64,000 nucleotides of DNA from positions 95,537 through 159,536 of the IMG/VR virus record IMGVR_UViG_3300031873_000001, one strand, 5' to 3'. Positions 61,357-64,000 of this stretch are shown here, one piece after another (position 1 is the stretch's first letter; each line of letters starts with the position of its first letter). Origin of the DNA: a virus. The notes under the pieces are model-generated. The model was not told the origin of the DNA, searched no databases, and was given only the letters and a program-made list of their open reading frames with translations. Both the position numbers and the translations under genes were made by a program.

Positions 61357-61520
61357 AGCACCTCGAGCACGATCTCATGTTTTTCCTTGAAGCGTGGAGG
61401 ATGCCTTACCGGGACGTTATGGCTATTCCATGCTCTAGGCGCCAACGCTTGATTGAGATGAGAACGGAAATGAGGAAGAAGGGAAGGGACTTTCCCGTCC
61501 TGCTGGAGGAATTGAAGTAA
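61338..61520 (+). CDS. -1 frame extension of the tail-assembly protein
   Basis: After slippage the product continues L-P-L-G-D-L-E-H-L-E-H-D-L-M-F-F-L-E-A-W-R-M-P-Y and ends EELK. An independent start at ATG 61377 would lack a ribosome site. The G/GT-type two-product arrangement before the tape measure is widespread in long-tailed phages; the fused product here would be about 300 residues. Confidence 0.62.
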   Translation, partial: LPLGDLEHLEHDLMFFLEAWRMPYRDVMAIPCSRRQRLIEMRTEMRKKGRDFPVLLEELK

Positions 61521-61523
61521 CCC

Positions 61524-64000
61524 ATGCCCACCTGGAATTTCCTAGTCGGTCTCGGAATCGTCGATCGGGGGACGGGCAAGTTCCTAAAGGATACCCGCAC
61601 TGAGCTCGACGGCACCAAGAAGAGCTTTCAGGGCCTTGGAGATACTGCCGATGGCGTTGCCGATCGGACGGCTCAAGGTGCTCGGAAGATGGCCGACGCC
61701 GTTCATAAGAGCTCTCGGGACATTGGCCGATCGTGGCGGGATGCCGGGAAGAGTTCTCGGGAGGGCATGGGCGGTGGCCGCGGCGGAGGCCGTGGCGGTC
61801 GTGGTGGGGATAAATACGGGTTCCTCGGCTTCGATGTCAAGGACATAGGGGACAAGCTCAAGGGGTTGGGTAGTGCCGGGGGCAGTATCTTTACTGGTCT
61901 CGCCGGGGACTTCGGGGACATGATCGACAAGAACGTGGAGTGGAGCTCGAGCTTCAAGGAGACGGCGGGGATATCCGAGAAGTCGGTTTCCCGAATGGCC
62001 GGGTCCATCATCACGCAGATGCGCCGGACGGGGATCAGCATCCGGGAGGCCAGTGGGGCATGGGAAGATCTCCGTGAGAACCTGACGTCCGACGAGGCGG
62101 TCAGGGAGATGAAGCGAGCGGTGGGTCTGAAGGAGGCATTCGATATTCCTCCGTCGACGTATGCTAACTGGGTCGGGACGTCGGAGGTTATCGGTATGAC
62201 TCAGAGGGACATGACCGACCTTCTGGATACGTCGGCGTCCATGACCAAGAAGATGGGGCTTCCGAGGGATTTCCTAAAGCAGATGATGGAGCTGTCGGAC
62301 ACGACCAGGGACATCTCGATGACCTTCGGTCTAGCTCCCGAGAAGTCCATGAGCATGGTGAAGAGCATGATGCGGGCGACTGCGGCCATGTCCAAGGTGC
62401 TCAAGGGAGGGATCGATGCCGCAACCCGGGCCGTGGAGAACATGGTCAAGAAAACGGCGGACCGCCGGAAGGAGATGGAGAAGTTCCGTCTCGGCCTTGG
62501 CGGGGATATCGATAACGTCATGGATCAAGTGACGGAGCTCTCTCGAGGCGTGGGAGACGCCGACTTCGCTTTCTCTCTGCTTATGGATCAGGACACGAGC
62601 AACGTCATTAAGCGCCTGCAGGGTTTCTACAAGACGATCGAGGGGGACAAGCAGGCGGTCGAGAGGTTCCGATTTACCGTGGAGGATGCCTTCGGGGAGG
62701 ACGTGGCTAACTCCGTGGTCCGCCTGGGCGACAAGATGCAGAAGGAGATGGGGAATGCCGCCAAGTCGCAGACGGCGAACTTCGGGGAGATGGGAAAGTC
62801 CATTGAGGATGTCATGGCTACGGCGACCCGGGCGGAGAACAAAGCGAGAATGGCAGAGCAGATAAAGCTCTTCCAGGAGGGGTCTCTCTTCGTCGGGCGG
62901 TACGTGGAACAGCTCAACAAGTATGCAGAAGCCCAGGACAAGATCGCCCGAAAGACGACGGGTTGGGCGGCTTCTCACAAGAAGATCATGGAGTGGATTT
63001 CAAAATACGTCGTCGGCAAGCACATGATGGAGTTCGCCGGGGGCAGGCGTGGAGGAGGCTGGGCCGGGCTTATCCCGACCCTCGGGATCCCCGGGGCGAT
63101 CATTTACGGGTTGATGTCGGGCGTCGGGGGGATGGGTCGGGGCGTCGGACTCTTCGGAGGAGTGGCTGGGAAGTTAGGTGGGATCCAGCCGCTCGGATGG
63201 CTCAAGGGTCTTCTCGGGATGGGGAAGGGTGCCGGAGCCGGGGCGAGGGGACTAGGGGCCGGAGTGAAAGGGGCGGGTCTTGCCGCAGAGGGTATCGACG
63301 CCTCTGGGGGGATAATGGGAATGACTAAGGCCAGCCTCGGGATTGGAAGGGCGGGAGCAGGCGCCGGGAGGGCCGCCGGAGTGGGGAGAGCGGGACTCGG
63401 AGCGGCGAGGGCGGTCGGTGGGTTCACCCGTTTCCTTGGAGTGCTCGGAAAGGTATCCGGCGTTCTGACGGCGATCGTCGGGGCGGTGGATCTCCTCTAT
63501 CGTGGGATCCCGAGGTTTATCGGCATCTGGAAAGAGGGCGGGACGATCTGGGAGAAGGGTTGGAAGTCCGGGGTCGCATACGCCGACACCGTTTCTCAGG
63601 TCTTGAACGATCTCACCTTCGGCCTCTACAAGTATATCGACATCTGGGGCTACATCCGGCGCTTCCTGGGTGACGATTTTCTGCTTAATTACCTTCCGAA
63701 GTTCTTCTCTGATGTCATGGGACAGGCCGTGAGTCTTCTTAAGACGGTCGTGAGCATCGGGGCAAGAATTGTCAAGTTCGGATGGGATGTCAACGTAGCC
63801 CGGCCTCTGAAGGTCGTCTGGACCATCCTGAAGGGGGTCGCCGGGGCGGTCATCTGGGTTGCGAAGGGCTTCTGGAACCTCTCCCAGACCGTGCGTAAGT
63901 TTGAAGTCTCTCTTGGAATGGCTTTTGGAAAGTTAGTTAAGGTCATCGGGGGAGGGATTATCGCTTTAGTGAAGGGAGCGATCGGGCAGATTAAGTCCAT
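61524..64000 (+). CDS. Tail tape measure protein, 3'-truncated by the window edge
   Basis: Open from ATG 61524 to the window end (825 codons) with no stop. N-terminal Ser/Gly/Arg-rich segment with G-G-G-R-G-G-G-R-G-G-R-G near residues 83-94; long helical region (about 110-490) rich in Met/Lys/Glu; then a Gly/Ala-rich hydrophobic stretch (about 505-650) of the kind that inserts into membranes, and W-K-rich helices. Position after the frameshifted chaperone and length fit a tape measure, which sets tail length. Confidence 0.8.
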   Translation, partial: MPTWNFLVGLGIVDRGTGKFLKDTRTELDGTKKSFQGLGDTADGVADRTAQGARKMADAVHKSSRDIGRSWRDAGKSSREGMGGGRGGGRGGRGGDKYGFLGFDVKDIGDKLKGLGSAGGSIFTGLAGDFGDMIDKNVEWSSSFKETAGISEKSVSRMAGSIITQMRRTGISIREASGAWEDLRENLTSDEAVREMKRAVGLKEAFDIPPSTYANWVGTSEVIGMTQRDMTDLLDTSASMTKKMGLPRDFLKQMMELSDTTRDISMTFGLAPEKSMSMVKSMMRATAAMSKVLKGGIDAATRAVENMVKKTADRRKEMEKFRLGLGGDIDNVMDQVTELSRGVGDADFAFSLLMDQDTSNVIKRLQGFYKTIEGDKQAVERFRFTVEDAFGEDVANSVVRLGDKMQKEMGNAAKSQTANFGEMGKSIEDVMATATRAENKARMAEQIKLFQEGSLFVGRYVEQLNKYAEAQDKIARKTTGWAASHKKIMEWISKYVVGKHMMEFAGGRRGGGWAGLIPTLGIPGAIIYGLMSGVGGMGRGVGLFGGVAGKLGGIQPLGWLKGLLGMGKGAGAGARGLGAGVKGAGLAAEGIDASGGIMGMTKASLGIGRAGAGAGRAAGVGRAGLGAARAVGGFTRFLGVLGKVSGVLTAIVGAVDLLYRGIPRFIGIWKEGGTIWEKGWKSGVAYADTVSQVLNDLTFGLYKYIDIWGYIRRFLGDDFLLNYLPKFFSDVMGQAVSLLKTVVSIGARIVKFGWDVNVARPLKVVWTILKGVAGAVIWVAKGFWNLSQTVRKFEVSLGMAFGKLVKVIGGGIIALVKGAIGQIKS

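Noticed and set aside
61377-61520. Independent 47-codon gene starting at ATG 61377
   Set aside because: No ribosome site; the frame is better explained as the -1 extension after the slippery heptamer at 61332.

Overview
The window is an internal piece of a large, GC-rich genome of a tailed phage with a contractile tail. Every gene I can support is on the + strand. Neighbouring genes are tightly packed, often with 4-base ATGA stop/start overlaps. The head and tail genes are of T4 type: large terminase, gp20-like portal, gp21-like protease, gp23-like major capsid protein, contractile sheath and gp19-like tail tubes. I see no integrase, no tRNA array, no CRISPR array and no host gene, so the host cannot be named. 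Promoters with sigma70-type boxes, two of them at or near perfect consensus with 17-base spacers, suggest that a bacterial host RNA polymerase reads at least the early genes.

Layout. (1) 1-8.9 kb: a modification cassette of two GT4 and one GT2 glycosyltransferases, a radical SAM enzyme and two methyltransferases, plus a macro-domain protein and small unknowns. A homing endonuclease interrupts the junction after the first glycosyltransferase. (2) 8.9-15.6 kb: DNA metabolism behind a perfect promoter: MerR-like regulator, RecA, Cas4-like nuclease, RuvC-like resolvase, SSB, SWIM protein and a second resolvase-like nuclease. (3) 15.6-23.9 kb: a probable lysis pair (3D-domain protein plus two-TM protein), a ParB-like protein, and the terminase genes. 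(4) 24-33 kb: many small zinc-ribbon and membrane proteins, and two structured non-coding RNAs behind their own promoters (24.3 and 31.3 kb). (5) 33-39.5 kb: portal, protease fused to a scaffold-like tail, major capsid protein. (6) 39.7-49 kb: about 18 consecutive genes of unknown function, most starting with the same short amphipathic N-terminal peptide. (7) 49.9-64 kb: connector, sheath and tube genes, a CheY-like receiver protein, a frameshifted tail-assembly/baseplate gene and the start of the tape measure.

The most interesting reading is region 6. The shared N-termini, the position directly after the capsid gene, and the presence of a gp21-like prohead protease suggest a battery of proteins carried to the capsid interior by a capsid-targeting sequence, as with T4 internal proteins but far more numerous. 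One of them is a roughly 60-residue protein interrupted by a 321-residue intein. A separate set of five proteins, several of them membrane proteins, shares a C-terminal peptide ending in G-x-[LI].

The genome is also rich in selfish elements: an intein with an HNH domain, an endonuclease VII-type gene, a LAGLIDADG gene and a truncated GIY-YIG gene. The two intact free-standing endonuclease genes each sit exactly at the 3' end of a conserved gene. Each rebuilds that gene's last codons with synonymous or near-synonymous changes and leaves the displaced original end behind.
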